A stretch of DNA of 64,000 nt from Streptomyces katrae. GTDB taxonomy: Bacteria > Actinomycetota > Actinomycetes > Streptomycetales > Streptomycetaceae. Of this stretch, positions 24,406-32,499 are shown one piece after another (within the stretch, counting starts at the first letter, position 1; every line of letters starts with the position of its first letter). The translations under genes were made by a program, and so were the position numbers. The notes under the pieces are model-generated. The model worked only from the letters and a program-made list of their open reading frames with translations. It did not search any database and was not told where the DNA came from. The stretch lies in the NCBI RefSeq assembly GCF_002028425.1, contig NZ_CP020042.1:1054001-1118000 (forward strand). The letters are read 5' to 3'.

Positions 24406-25548
24406 CTAATCGCCGGACCGGGGGTTCACCCCTGCCCGGAAGTGCGGGATGACCTTCTCGCCCCACTGGCGCAGGGTCTCCAGGCAGGCCTCCTGCGGCA
24501 CGGTGCCCATCTGGACCAGGCACATCACCTCGTCCGCGCCGGCCTCCCGCAGCCGCTCCACGTACGCGATGGCCTCGTCCGCGCTCCCGTAGGCGTGGCC
24601 GGCGTTGAAGGTGGCCGTGGAGGCGGGCCGTACGGGGATGTCCTGCTCGTGGAGGCGGGCCACCACCTGCTCGGCGGCCCGGCGCAGCTCCGCCGCCTCG
24701 TCGGCGCCCGCCACCACGGCCTCGTCCGGGACGCCCGCGCCGCCGTACCAGTGCCCGATGGCCTGGGCGAAGAAGCGCTGCCCGCGGATGCCGATCCGGC
24801 GGGCCTCCCCCGGGTCGTCCAGCACGATGGTGGGGCAGAGCACGGAAAAGTGGTCGTTGACGACGCCGGACACGAAGCGGCTGCCGTCGCGCTCCGCGCG
24901 CGCCGTGTCGTAGACGGCCCGCATCCCCGCGATGGACTCCGGCCCGGCGAAGCCCATGACCAGGGCCCCGACGCCCAGCTCGGCGGCCTTCACCAGGGTC
25001 TCGGCGCGGCTGCACGCCAGGAACAGCGGCGGGTGCGGGGCCTGCGCGGGGCGCGGCAGGACCGGGTGGGGGCCGATGTCGATCAGCTCGCCGTGGTACT
25101 CCAGTTCCTCCTCCCGCCAGGCGCTGCCGATGATCCGCAGCGCCTCCTCCACCTCGGCCTCGGTCCGGTCGCGGTCGACCCCGCACAGGGAGGTCTCCTG
25201 GAGAGTGCCGCCGCGTCCGGCGCCGAGGTCCACCCGGCCGCCGGAGAGCAGGTCGAGCATGGCGGCGCGTTCCGCCACGCGCACCGGGTGGTTGAAGCCG
25301 AAGGGCATGCACACGACGCCGTGCCCGATGCGTATGGTGTTCGTCCTGGCCGCGACCCAGCTCAGGAAGACCTCGGGGGCGCTCATGTGGGCGTACCACT
25401 TCAGCGAGTGGTGCTCGACGGCCCAGATCCGGTCGAATCCCATGCGTTCGGCGAACACCGCCTGCTCGACGCAGTCGCGGATGACCTGGTGCTCCCGCTC
25501 CACGGTGGGGTCGGCCAGCTGAGCCTCGAAGATCACGGAGAATTTCAC
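24406..25548 (-). CDS. LLM class flavin-dependent oxidoreductase
   Basis: A 380-residue luciferase-like monooxygenase (GTG start 25548, GGAGG five bases upstream). The TIM-barrel signatures are visible: FDRIWAVEHHSLKW, RTNTIRIGHGVVCMPFGFNHPVRVAERAAMLDLLSGGRVDLGAGRG and ADEVMCLVQMG. Members use FMNH2 or F420 to oxidise small organic substrates. It is divergent from a PadR regulator gene whose start region contains a perfect palindrome, so it is probably PadR-controlled. Confidence 0.92.
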   Translation of the reverse strand: MKFSVIFEAQLADPTVEREHQVIRDCVEQAVFAERMGFDRIWAVEHHSLKWYAHMSAPEVFLSWVAARTNTIRIGHGVVCMPFGFNHPVRVAERAAMLDLLSGGRVDLGAGRGGTLQETSLCGVDRDRTEAEVEEALRIIGSAWREEELEYHGELIDIGPHPVLPRPAQAPHPPLFLACSRAETLVKAAELGVGALVMGFAGPESIAGMRAVYDTARAERDGSRFVSGVVNDHFSVLCPTIVLDDPGEARRIGIRGQRFFAQAIGHWYGGAGVPDEAVVAGADEAAELRRAAEQVVARLHEQDIPVRPASTATFNAGHAYGSADEAIAYVERLREAGADEVMCLVQMGTVPQEACLETLRQWGEKVIPHFRAGVNPRSGD

Positions 25549-25594
25549 GATGCCTCCAGAGATGCGTCCCGTGCCCGGTCTTGCTTCGATTAGG

Positions 25595-25615
25595 AATATG
25601 ACTAGTAGTCATATT
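25595..25615. promoter_or_regulatory. PadR operator overlapping the padR start codon
   Basis: A perfect palindrome with 10-base arms AATATGACTA and TAGTCATATT around one G. The padR ATG (25598-25600) lies inside the left arm. The ATGACT/AGTCAT core resembles PadR-type ATG-N-CAT operators. Binding here would block padR expression and, 47 bases away, the LLM gene. Confidence 0.75.
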
Positions 25616-26236
25616 GCGAAGAAGCAAGACCTTCCGCCGACCGCATGGGCGGTTCTCGGCCTGCTGTCCTTCCCCGGCGAACGCACCGGGTACGAGCTGA
25701 AGAAGTGGGCGGACTCCTCGCTGCGCTTCTTCTACTGGTCGCCCGCCATCAGCCAGATCTACGCCGAACTGCGGCGGCTGGAGGAACTCGGGTACGCCTC
25801 CTCCGCGCGCTCGGGGCCGGAAGAGGTCCGCGCCAAGCGCCGCTACGCCATCACGGACGCGGGCCGCGCGGCCCTGGCGGGCTGGGCCGCGGACACCGCC
25901 GAGGCGGGGCCTCCGGTGCTCAAGCACGGGCTGCTGCTGCGGATCTGGCTCGGGCACCTGTCGGAGCCGGAGCGGCTGCGCGCCATGGTGGCGGACCACC
26001 TGGAGCGCACCCGGGCCGAACTGGCGGCGGTGCGGGAGGCGATGGGGCACGCGGCGGACGTGCCGGAGTGGGCCTTCCCCGCCCTCACCCTGCGCTGGGC
26101 CGAACGCCGGCACCTGGCCGAACTCGAGCTGGGCGAGGCCCTGCTGGCGGACCTGGCGCAGGCGCGGCGGCGGGCCGGATCCCGCCCCGCGCAGGCGGAG
26201 CGTCAAGCCGGCGGGGACGCGCCCACCCCCGGGTGA
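25598..26236 (+). CDS. PadR family transcriptional regulator
   Basis: A 212-residue regulator starting at ATG 25598 (AGGA just upstream). The PadR winged helix is clear at about 12-90: AWAVLGLLSFPGERTGYELKKW, PAISQIYAELRRLEELGY and KRRYAITDAGRAAL. A C-terminal helical dimerisation domain with many Arg/Glu residues follows (residues 110-190), then a Pro/Gly tail. The operator-like palindrome over its own start argues for autoregulation and control of the divergent LLM oxidoreductase. Confidence 0.92.
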   Translation: MTSSHIAKKQDLPPTAWAVLGLLSFPGERTGYELKKWADSSLRFFYWSPAISQIYAELRRLEELGYASSARSGPEEVRAKRRYAITDAGRAALAGWAADTAEAGPPVLKHGLLLRIWLGHLSEPERLRAMVADHLERTRAELAAVREAMGHAADVPEWAFPALTLRWAERRHLAELELGEALLADLAQARRRAGSRPAQAERQAGGDAPTPG

Positions 26237-26426
26237 CGCGACGGGGCGGCCCGGGCCCGCCGCCGGTCCCACACCCCTGACGAGAAGCGGCCGGAAGGCT
26301 TCCGCACGCCCCTGCACGCCCGGTCCCAACGCGCGCGGTGCGCACTAGCATGCGTCCTCACCGGGCGCGGCCGGTCGGGACACCGCGACCGCGCCGGGAG
26401 CCGCCGTCGACGGAAGCGAGAGAACC

Positions 26427-27119
26427 TTGACTTTCCTCACCATCGGTCACCGCGGGGTCATGGGTGTGGAACCGGAGAACACCCTTCGGTCGTTCATCCG
26501 GGCGGAACGCTGCGGGATGGACGCCATCGCGCTGGACGTACGCCTCAGCAAGGACGGCGTCCTCGTCGTCCTGCACGACGCCGAGGTGGACCGCACCACG
26601 GACGGCGCGGGCGCCGTCGCCGACCTGACCCTCGCCGAGCTGCGCGAACTGGACGCCGGCCAGGGAGAACGGGTGCCGGTCCTGGAGGAGGTCCTGGACG
26701 CCGTCCGGGTCCCGCTCCAGGTGTCGGTGCAGGATCCGGCCGCCGCCGGGGCGCTCGTGGAACTGCTCCTGCGGGACGACCTGGCCGCCCGGGTGGAGGT
26801 GGCCTCGGGCGACGCGCAGGTGCTGGCCGAGGTCGCCCGGCGGGTCCCGGGGGTGCGGACGGCGCTGCGCGTGGAGCGGCCCGGGACCGACCCCGGCGAA
26901 CTGGTGGGGCTCGCCCGGGCGGCGGGTGCGGCGGCCGTCGCGGTCGACGTCCGCCGGCTGAGCCTGGAGGCGGTGGAGGCGGCGCACGGGGCGGGGCTGC
27001 GGGTGACGGGCTGGACGGTCAACAGCCTGGACCTGCTGCGGCTCGCGCGGGCCCTCCAACTGGACGGCGCCGCCACGGACTTCCCGGAGGTCCGCAGCAC
27101 GGGCCGGTTCACGGCCTGA
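26427..27119 (+). CDS. GDPD-like protein with degenerate metal site
   Basis: A 230-residue TIM-barrel protein of the glycerophosphodiester phosphodiesterase family, starting at TTG 26427. The catalytic histidines H8 (GHRG) and H50 (VVLHD) and the PENT motif are present. However, the two glutamates that normally bind the divalent metal are missing: the IExD segment reads IALDV (A35), and the LxIEIK segment reads LQVSVQD. The protein is therefore probably inactive or uses another site. Normal enzymes release glycerol 3-phosphate from phospholipid head groups. It is transcribed alone. Confidence 0.85.
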   Translation: MTFLTIGHRGVMGVEPENTLRSFIRAERCGMDAIALDVRLSKDGVLVVLHDAEVDRTTDGAGAVADLTLAELRELDAGQGERVPVLEEVLDAVRVPLQVSVQDPAAAGALVELLLRDDLAARVEVASGDAQVLAEVARRVPGVRTALRVERPGTDPGELVGLARAAGAAAVAVDVRRLSLEAVEAAHGAGLRVTGWTVNSLDLLRLARALQLDGAATDFPEVRSTGRFTA

Positions 27120-27141
27120 GGTCCCCCCGGCGCCCCTTGAA

Positions 27142-27169
27142 GGCCGCGGCCGCTCTCGCGGGCGCGGCC
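27142..27169. terminator. GC-rich inverted repeat between convergent genes
   Basis: GGCCGCG (27142-27148) pairs with CGCGGCC (27163-27169) across a 14-base loop in the 51-base gap between the GDPD-like gene and the GNAT gene. Confidence 0.45.
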
Positions 27170-27170
27170 G

Positions 27171-27710
27171 TCAGAGCGCCTTGACCAGCAGCTCGAAGGC
27201 CAGGTCGTCGCGGAGCGGGATGCCGAAGCGCTCGTCGCCGTACGGGAAGGGGCTCAGCTCGCCGGTGCGCCGGTAGCCGCGGCGCACGTAGTAGGCGATG
27301 AGCTCCTCCCGTACGCTCACCACGGTCATCCGCATCTCCGCGACCTTCCAGTCCTCGCGGGCCCGGCGCTCGGCCTCGGCCATGACCTCCTTGCCGAGGC
27401 CGGCTCCCTGGAGCCCGGGCCGTACGGCGAACATGCCGAAGTAGGCGTGGTCCCCCCGGTGTTCGAGCTGGCAGCAGGCGACGAGCTCGCCGGCGCGCTC
27501 GACGACGAGGAGCGTGCTGTCCGGGTCCGCGATGATCGCGCCGACCCCGCTCGGGTCGGTGCGCTGCCCGTCCAGGAAGTCGGCCTCGGTCGTCCAGCCG
27601 GCCCGGCTGGCGTCCCCGCGGTAGGCGGACTCGACGAGGGCCACCAGGGCCGGCACGTCCTCCTCCACGGCGCTGCGGAAGCTCAGGGCGGCGGGCTGGG
27701 CGGTGGACAT
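27171..27710 (-). CDS. GNAT family N-acetyltransferase
   Basis: A 179-residue acetyltransferase starting at ATG 27710. The acetyl-CoA loop is visible in FGMFAVRPGLQGAGLGKEVMAEAERRA (Q/R-x-x-G-x-G/A, about 93-118), preceded by the strand LLVVERAGELVACCQLEH and followed by YYVRRGYRRTGE. The acceptor is unknown; the architecture is that of small-molecule or amino-terminal acetylases. It is convergent with the GDPD-like gene and divergent from DUF5134. Confidence 0.9.
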   Translation of the reverse strand: MSTAQPAALSFRSAVEEDVPALVALVESAYRGDASRAGWTTEADFLDGQRTDPSGVGAIIADPDSTLLVVERAGELVACCQLEHRGDHAYFGMFAVRPGLQGAGLGKEVMAEAERRAREDWKVAEMRMTVVSVREELIAYYVRRGYRRTGELSPFPYGDERFGIPLRDDLAFELLVKAL

Positions 27711-27851
27711 CGGGCGCTCCGTTCGGTGCGGCGGCAGCTCATCGGCATATGACATGACGCGGGGTCGCAGAGAGCGTAACCCGGTCCCGCGTGAAGGGGG
27801 TGTGAGCAGGGCATCCCTTCCGGTGACGCCGACGAACCGGGAGGTTCCGCC

Positions 27852-28430
27852 GTGCACGGATCCGCGACGCCCCTCTCCGCCTCCGCCGCCTCCGCCTGGC
27901 TGCTGGTCCTGCTCTGCGCCGTGAGCGGTGCGTACTGCCTGCTGCGGGCCCGCAGAGCGGACCGGCGGGCGCGGGGCATGGCCGCCGGCGAGGCGGTGAT
28001 GGGCCTGGGGATGGCGGCGATGGCCGTGCCCTCGGGCACCGGTCCGTGGGGTCCGCAGGTCCTCCTGGCCGTCTGCTGCGGGGCCGCGGTGCACGCACTG
28101 TGGCTGCTGCGGGGCGGGGTGCACCACGCGCACCACCTGGTCGGCACGCTGGCGATGGCGTACATGGCGCTCTCGATGACCGCCGGGGGCGGACACGTGC
28201 ACGGCCGGGCCGGGCTGCCGGTGGTGACCGGGGTACTGCTCCTGTATTACGCCGGCTACGTACTGCTGGGCGGGGCCCGGCTGGTGACGTCCGGCGGCGT
28301 GCTGTCCGTGACGGCGGGCGACGGCGGGGCGGGGGCCGGCGCGGCGGGGGCCGGCGGGGCGGGGGAACTCGTCCGGGCCTGCCGACTGGCCATGGGGACG
28401 GGGATGTTGGCGATGCTGCTGACCATGTGA
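27852..28430 (+). CDS. DUF5134 domain-containing membrane protein
   Basis: A 192-residue protein with GTG start 27852 and GGGAGG upstream. Five or six membrane helices are apparent (AWLLVLLCAVSGAYCLL, AVMGLGMAAMAV, QVLLAVCCGAAVHALWLL, LVGTLAMAYMALSM, VVTGVLLLYYAGYVLLGGARL, CRLAMGTGMLAMLL). Several histidines (VHHAHHLV, GGHVHG) could bind copper or another metal. In Streptomyces DUF5134 genes are commonly next to an M56 peptidase gene, as here. Function unknown. Confidence 0.82.
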   Translation: MHGSATPLSASAASAWLLVLLCAVSGAYCLLRARRADRRARGMAAGEAVMGLGMAAMAVPSGTGPWGPQVLLAVCCGAAVHALWLLRGGVHHAHHLVGTLAMAYMALSMTAGGGHVHGRAGLPVVTGVLLLYYAGYVLLGGARLVTSGGVLSVTAGDGGAGAGAAGAGGAGELVRACRLAMGTGMLAMLLTM

Positions 28431-28542
28431 CGGGCCGCCGGAGGGGGCCCGGCGGGCTCCCGGCGGGCGCCGGAACGTGTCCTGCGTCACCAATGCTCCC
28501 GCCCCTACCCGTAGGTAGCCCGGCGCTCATAGGCTGGCGGAC

Positions 28543-29478
28543 ATGATGGTCCCCGCCGCCCTTCTGCTGCTCGGCGCACTGACCGCGTTCCTCGCGCCCC
28601 GGCTGCTGGCCCGCGCCCAGTGGCCCGAGCGGGAACCCGTGGTGGCCTTGTGGGTGTGGCAGTGCGTGGTGGGCGCGACGTTGCTGTGCCTGGGGCTGTC
28701 GATGCTGCTGAGCGCGGCCGCCGCCTGGCAGGAGGTGCGGGGGCGCCTGTTCGCCGCGGCCCCGCACGGGGTGGTGGACGCGTACGGGCTGGGCCCGGAG
28801 GGCGGGCCCTGGGCCGCCGGGACCGCCCTGGTCCTGGCCTGCGGGGGGCTGTGGACCGCGGCGATGCTGACCCGGGAGGTGCTGCGGGCGCGCGCCCGGC
28901 GGCGCGCCCGGGGGGCCGAACTGCGGCTGCGCGCCCCGCTGCTGCCCGGCGAGGACCCGGCGGCGGCGCGCCTGGTGGTGCTGGAGGGCCCGCGTCCGGA
29001 GGCCTGGTGGCAGCCGGGGCCGGCGCCGCGGCTGGTGGTGACGACGGCGGCGCTCGGGCGGCTCAAGGGAAGCCAGCTGGACGCGGTGCTGGCGCACGAG
29101 CAGGGGCACGTGGCGGCCCGGCACGACTGGCTGCTGCACTGTTCGCGGGCGCTGTCGCGGGGGTTCCCGCAGGTGCCGGTGTTCGCGGCGTTCGAGGCGG
29201 AGATGGACCGGCTGGTGGAGCTGGCCGCCGACGACGTGGCCTCGCGCCGCTACGGCCGGCTGACGATCGCCCTCGCGCTGGTCGGTCTGAACGAGGACCG
29301 GGGCGTCTTCGGCCCCGCCTCCGCACAGGCGCACGTGCCGGAGCGGGTGAGGCGTCTTCTGTCGGCCACCCCGCGGCTGTCGGCGGGACGGCGGCTGCGG
29401 CTCACCGCGCTGGCCACCCTGCTGCCCGCGGTACCGCTGGCGGTGGCGTTCGTACCGGGACTCAGCGCGCTGGCCTGA
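28543..29478 (+). CDS. M56 family metallopeptidase (BlaR1-like, peptidase domain only)
   Basis: A 311-residue integral membrane zinc peptidase. Helices near residues 3-20, 35-60 and 90-110 anchor it; the HEQGH motif (H185, E186, H189) supplies zinc ligands and the general base, and VELAADDVASRR provides the third ligand region. The extracytoplasmic sensor domain of BlaR1 is missing, as is usual for these short actinobacterial members. No BlaI-type repressor is adjacent. It follows DUF5134 on the same strand after 112 bases and probably cleaves a membrane-proximal substrate. Confidence 0.88.
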   Translation: MMVPAALLLLGALTAFLAPRLLARAQWPEREPVVALWVWQCVVGATLLCLGLSMLLSAAAAWQEVRGRLFAAAPHGVVDAYGLGPEGGPWAAGTALVLACGGLWTAAMLTREVLRARARRRARGAELRLRAPLLPGEDPAAARLVVLEGPRPEAWWQPGPAPRLVVTTAALGRLKGSQLDAVLAHEQGHVAARHDWLLHCSRALSRGFPQVPVFAAFEAEMDRLVELAADDVASRRYGRLTIALALVGLNEDRGVFGPASAQAHVPERVRRLLSATPRLSAGRRLRLTALATLLPAVPLAVAFVPGLSALA

Positions 29479-29553
29479 TCCGGTCCGCCGCGCGCGCCCG
29501 CCCGAGGCGATCCCCCGCGTCGCCTCGGGCCGACGGCTTCGCGCTGAGTATAT

Positions 29554-29566
29554 TGGCTCGAAGCCA
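29554..29566. promoter_or_regulatory. Possible TetR operator (TGGCT-N3-AGCCA)
   Basis: A perfect inverted repeat with five-base arms, 18 bases upstream of the TetR start and next to a TATATT-like sequence. Likely autoregulatory. Confidence 0.45.
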
Positions 29567-29584
29567 GTCAACGCAGGAGTAAGC

Positions 29585-30208
29585 ATGTCCCCGCGCAGCG
29601 CCTCGGTCAATGAAGAATTGCGCAGACGTTCCCGGGAGCGGCTGCTGCAGGCCACGGTCGAACTGGTTGCCGAGCGCGGCTACGAGGCCACCACGCTCGG
29701 CGACATCGCCGACCGGGCGGGCGCCGCCCGCGGCCTGGTGTCGTACTACTTCCCCGGCAAGCGGCAGCTGCTCCAGTCGGCCGTGCACCGGCTGATGCAC
29801 CTGACGCTGGAAGAGGCCCTGGAGCGGGAGCCGCGCACGGACGACGGCCGGGAGCGGCTGGCCCGGGCGGTCGACGCGATCCTGGGACTGGCCCGGGACC
29901 AGCCCCGGCTGATGCGCACGCACATGGCGGGGATCCTCCAGGCGGAGGGCTTCATCCAGTGCCCGGAGCAGCAGCGGCTCGCGCAGCTGCTCCGGGAGAC
30001 CGTCACCCGGTACGGCTCGGCGGACGTGGACACCGACTACCCGATGCTGCGCGCGCTGCTGATGGGGGCGGTGGTGGCGGTCCTGCTGCCGGGGGCGCCG
30101 ATGCCGGCGGCACGGCTGCGGGCCGAGCTGTTCCAGCGGTACGGACTGGAGTGGGAACGGGGGTTCCCGCCGGACGGCGGACCGCCCGGCGGAACGATTC
30201 CTCCGTGA
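29585..30208 (+). CDS. TetR family transcriptional regulator
   Basis: A 207-residue regulator starting at ATG 29585, with AGGAG upstream. Residues about 10-60 form the helix-turn-helix (LLQATVELVAERGYEATTLGDIADRAGAARGLVSYYFPGKRQLL). The C-terminal ligand domain begins at about 70 (EEALEREPRTDDGRERLARAVDAIL). A short palindrome lies just upstream. The target is unclear: it neighbours the M56 gene on the same strand and is convergent with the LVIVD gene. Confidence 0.92.
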   Translation: MSPRSASVNEELRRRSRERLLQATVELVAERGYEATTLGDIADRAGAARGLVSYYFPGKRQLLQSAVHRLMHLTLEEALEREPRTDDGRERLARAVDAILGLARDQPRLMRTHMAGILQAEGFIQCPEQQRLAQLLRETVTRYGSADVDTDYPMLRALLMGAVVAVLLPGAPMPAARLRAELFQRYGLEWERGFPPDGGPPGGTIPP

Positions 30209-30223
30209 GCCTCCCGACTGCGG

Positions 30224-31711
30224 TCAGTGGTACTCGGGCTGGCTCTGGACGTTGAGCCGGTCCATCCGCACCCGCTTGGCGCTGTCGGTCCGCCGGTCGT
30301 CGAGCCGGAGCACGTCGAGGCCCTTGACGATGTCGTTCGAGTAGATGTGCCCGTTGTAGTAGTACGCCGACCAGGAGCCGCCCAGGCCCAGCCGGTCGGT
30401 GGTCAGCGGGCCGCGCTCGAAGTAGCCGATCTCCTTGGGCCGGGCCGAGTCGGTGAAGTCCCAGACCGAGACCCCGCCCTGGTACCAGGCCTGGACCATG
30501 ATGTCGCGGCCGCCACCGACCGGGACCAGCGAGCCGTTGTGGGCCACGCAGTTCTCGGTGTCGGCCTGGTGGCGCGGGATCTTGAAGTAGCCCCGGAAGA
30601 CCAGTTTGCGCTGGTCGCCGCGGCCGGTGATGTCGTAGATCCCGTCGGCGCCCCGGTTGGGCCCGGTGGCCTCGTTGCAGGTGGCGGCGCCGCCGCCGCC
30701 GAGCTCGTCGGTGAACACCACCTTGTCCGCGCTCTCGTTGAAGGTCGCCGAGTGCCAGAACGCGAAGTTCACGTTGTCCTGGACCCGGTCGATGACCCTC
30801 GGGTGCTCGGGCTCGCTGATGTCGAAGAGGATGCCGTCGCCCATGCAGGCGCCCGCGGCCAGGTCCTCGGACGGCAGCACGGTGATGTCGTGGCAGCCGG
30901 TGGTCTTGGAGACCCCGGGGTTGGTGGGCGCACCCGGGTTGCCGCCGTCGGGGAAGAGCACCGGGAAGCCGACCACGGCGGCCTTGGTCGGGTCCTTCTT
31001 CGGGACCTTGACCACGGAGATGCCGTCGTGCGGGGGCTGGCAGTCCGGGAAGGCCTCGCTGGGCGAGTACGAGGAGACGTAGAGGTAGATGTCGCGGCCG
31101 CCCGGCACCAGGGTGTGGGTGTGCGATCCGCAGGCCGTCTCCACGGACTTGATGTACTTGGGGTTCTTCTTGTCCTTGATGTCGAAGATCTTGATGCCCT
31201 CCCAGGAGGACTTCTCCGTGGCCGGCTGCGAGACGCTGTTGCAGGAGTCGTCGCTGCGCGAGGAGTCGGTGGACAGGAAGAGCAGGTCGCCGGAGACCGA
31301 GACGTCGTTCTGGCCGCCGGGGCAGAGCACCTGGGTGACGGTCTTCGGGGCGCCGGGGTCGGCGATGTCGTAGATCGTGAAGCCGTCGTAGTTCCCGGCG
31401 TAGGCGTAGTCGCCCTGGAACGCCAGGTCGGAGTTGATGCCCTTGAGATTGGCGTCGGGGATGTTGGCCAGGGGTTTGACGTTGGCGCTGTGCACGATCT
31501 CGTCCTGGCCGGGGATCTCCCCGGGGGCGAGTTCGCGGCCCGGCGCGAGGTCCGCGCCCTGCCGGGAGCCGGCGCCCGGGGACGCGTCGCCGGGGTCGGG
31601 GCTGGCGGCCGCCGGTCCGGCGGCGGCGAGGAGCGTAGTGAGGAGTCCGGCGGCCGCCAGGGCCGCCCCCAGACTCCGGTGGCGCACTCTGACGGTGTGC
31701 AGCAAGGTCAC
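30224..31711 (-). CDS. Secreted LVIVD-repeat beta-propeller protein
   Basis: A 495-residue exported protein. Start GTG 31711 with GGGAGG five bases upstream. Signal peptide residues 1-36 (LGAALAAAGLLTTLLAAAGPAAA) then repeated propeller units of the LVIVD type (YAGNYDGFTIYDIADPGAPKTVTQV, GIKIFDIKDKKNPKYIKSV, GILFDISEPEHPRVIDRV, GGVSVWDFTDSARPKEIGYF, GLDVLRLDDRR). The cysteines may form disulfides outside the cell. The molecular role is not known; the family is widespread in secretomes. It is divergent from the DUF305 gene with a short shared promoter. Confidence 0.88.
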   Translation of the reverse strand: MTLLHTVRVRHRSLGAALAAAGLLTTLLAAAGPAAASPDPGDASPGAGSRQGADLAPGRELAPGEIPGQDEIVHSANVKPLANIPDANLKGINSDLAFQGDYAYAGNYDGFTIYDIADPGAPKTVTQVLCPGGQNDVSVSGDLLFLSTDSSRSDDSCNSVSQPATEKSSWEGIKIFDIKDKKNPKYIKSVETACGSHTHTLVPGGRDIYLYVSSYSPSEAFPDCQPPHDGISVVKVPKKDPTKAAVVGFPVLFPDGGNPGAPTNPGVSKTTGCHDITVLPSEDLAAGACMGDGILFDISEPEHPRVIDRVQDNVNFAFWHSATFNESADKVVFTDELGGGGAATCNEATGPNRGADGIYDITGRGDQRKLVFRGYFKIPRHQADTENCVAHNGSLVPVGGGRDIMVQAWYQGGVSVWDFTDSARPKEIGYFERGPLTTDRLGLGGSWSAYYYNGHIYSNDIVKGLDVLRLDDRRTDSAKRVRMDRLNVQSQPEYH

Positions 31712-31788
31712 TGTGCCTCCCGTGGGGGCCCTGCGCTCCGTTCCCGGTGGGGAAGCGGAACCTGGACCCCGGCAGTATCGTCCTTTCC

Positions 31789-32445
31789 ATGGACATGGCA
31801 AACGCGTTACTCGGCCGATTCCTGGGGGCGGCGCTGGCCGCCTCATTCCTCCTCCCCCTCGCCGGCTGCACCGCGGGTGACGGCGCCCCGCGCGGCGCCG
31901 GCGACGGCTCGCCCGTGGTGGTCGCCCCGGGCAGACCGGGCGAGGACGCCCGGACCCTCTCCCCCGAGCAGGCGGCGAAGCAGCGGCCCGACGACAGCCC
32001 CAACGCCGCCGACCGGTCCTACGTCCGGCGCATGATCGAGCACCACCGGCAGGCCCTGACCATGAGCGCGCTGGCCCCCGAACGCGCCTCGGCGGACGGG
32101 GTCAAACGGCTCGCCGAGCGGATCGCGGCCGCGCAGGGGCCCGAGATCGGGGCCATGGAGCGGTGGCAGGCCCGCTACCCGGCCCCGGCCGGCGACCCCG
32201 GCGGACACGACCACGGCGCGATGCCGGGCATGGCCACCGAACAGCAGCTGCGGGAGCTGACGGACGCCCGCGGCGCCGACTTCGACCGGCTCTTCCTCAG
32301 GCTGATGACCGCCCACCACGAGGGGGCGCTGACGATGGCGGGCCAGGCCCTGGCCCAGGGGAACAACGGCGCCGTCGAGGAGATGGCGAACGAGGTGGTG
32401 GCCGTCCAGAGCGCGGAGATACACCGGATGCGCGCGTTGGGCTGA
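31789..32445 (+). CDS. DUF305 family lipoprotein
   Basis: A 218-residue lipoprotein. ATG 31789 follows a TATCGT -10-like sequence by only a few bases, so leaderless expression is likely. The lipobox LLPLAGC places the acylated cysteine at residue 27. Two copies of the DUF305 signature, a four-helix ferritin-like bundle, are visible: YVRRMIEHHRQALTMS and LRLMTAHHEGALTMA, with a His/Met-rich linker (GGHDHGAMPGM) that could bind copper. It is paired with the divergent LVIVD protein, suggesting a shared extracytoplasmic process. Confidence 0.9.
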   Translation: MDMANALLGRFLGAALAASFLLPLAGCTAGDGAPRGAGDGSPVVVAPGRPGEDARTLSPEQAAKQRPDDSPNAADRSYVRRMIEHHRQALTMSALAPERASADGVKRLAERIAAAQGPEIGAMERWQARYPAPAGDPGGHDHGAMPGMATEQQLRELTDARGADFDRLFLRLMTAHHEGALTMAGQALAQGNNGAVEEMANEVVAVQSAEIHRMRALG

Positions 32446-32499
32446 CGGCTGCGGGGGCCGGTGGCATGCTGGGGAGCACCTGCGGGAGGGAGTTCCGCC

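Noticed and set aside
22826..26329. 1,167-codon minus-strand frame joining DUF6421 to a long N-terminal extension
   Set aside because: The extension covers the PadR gene in antisense and the LLM gene in another frame. The DUF6421 start at 24232 has its own ribosome binding site and promoter.
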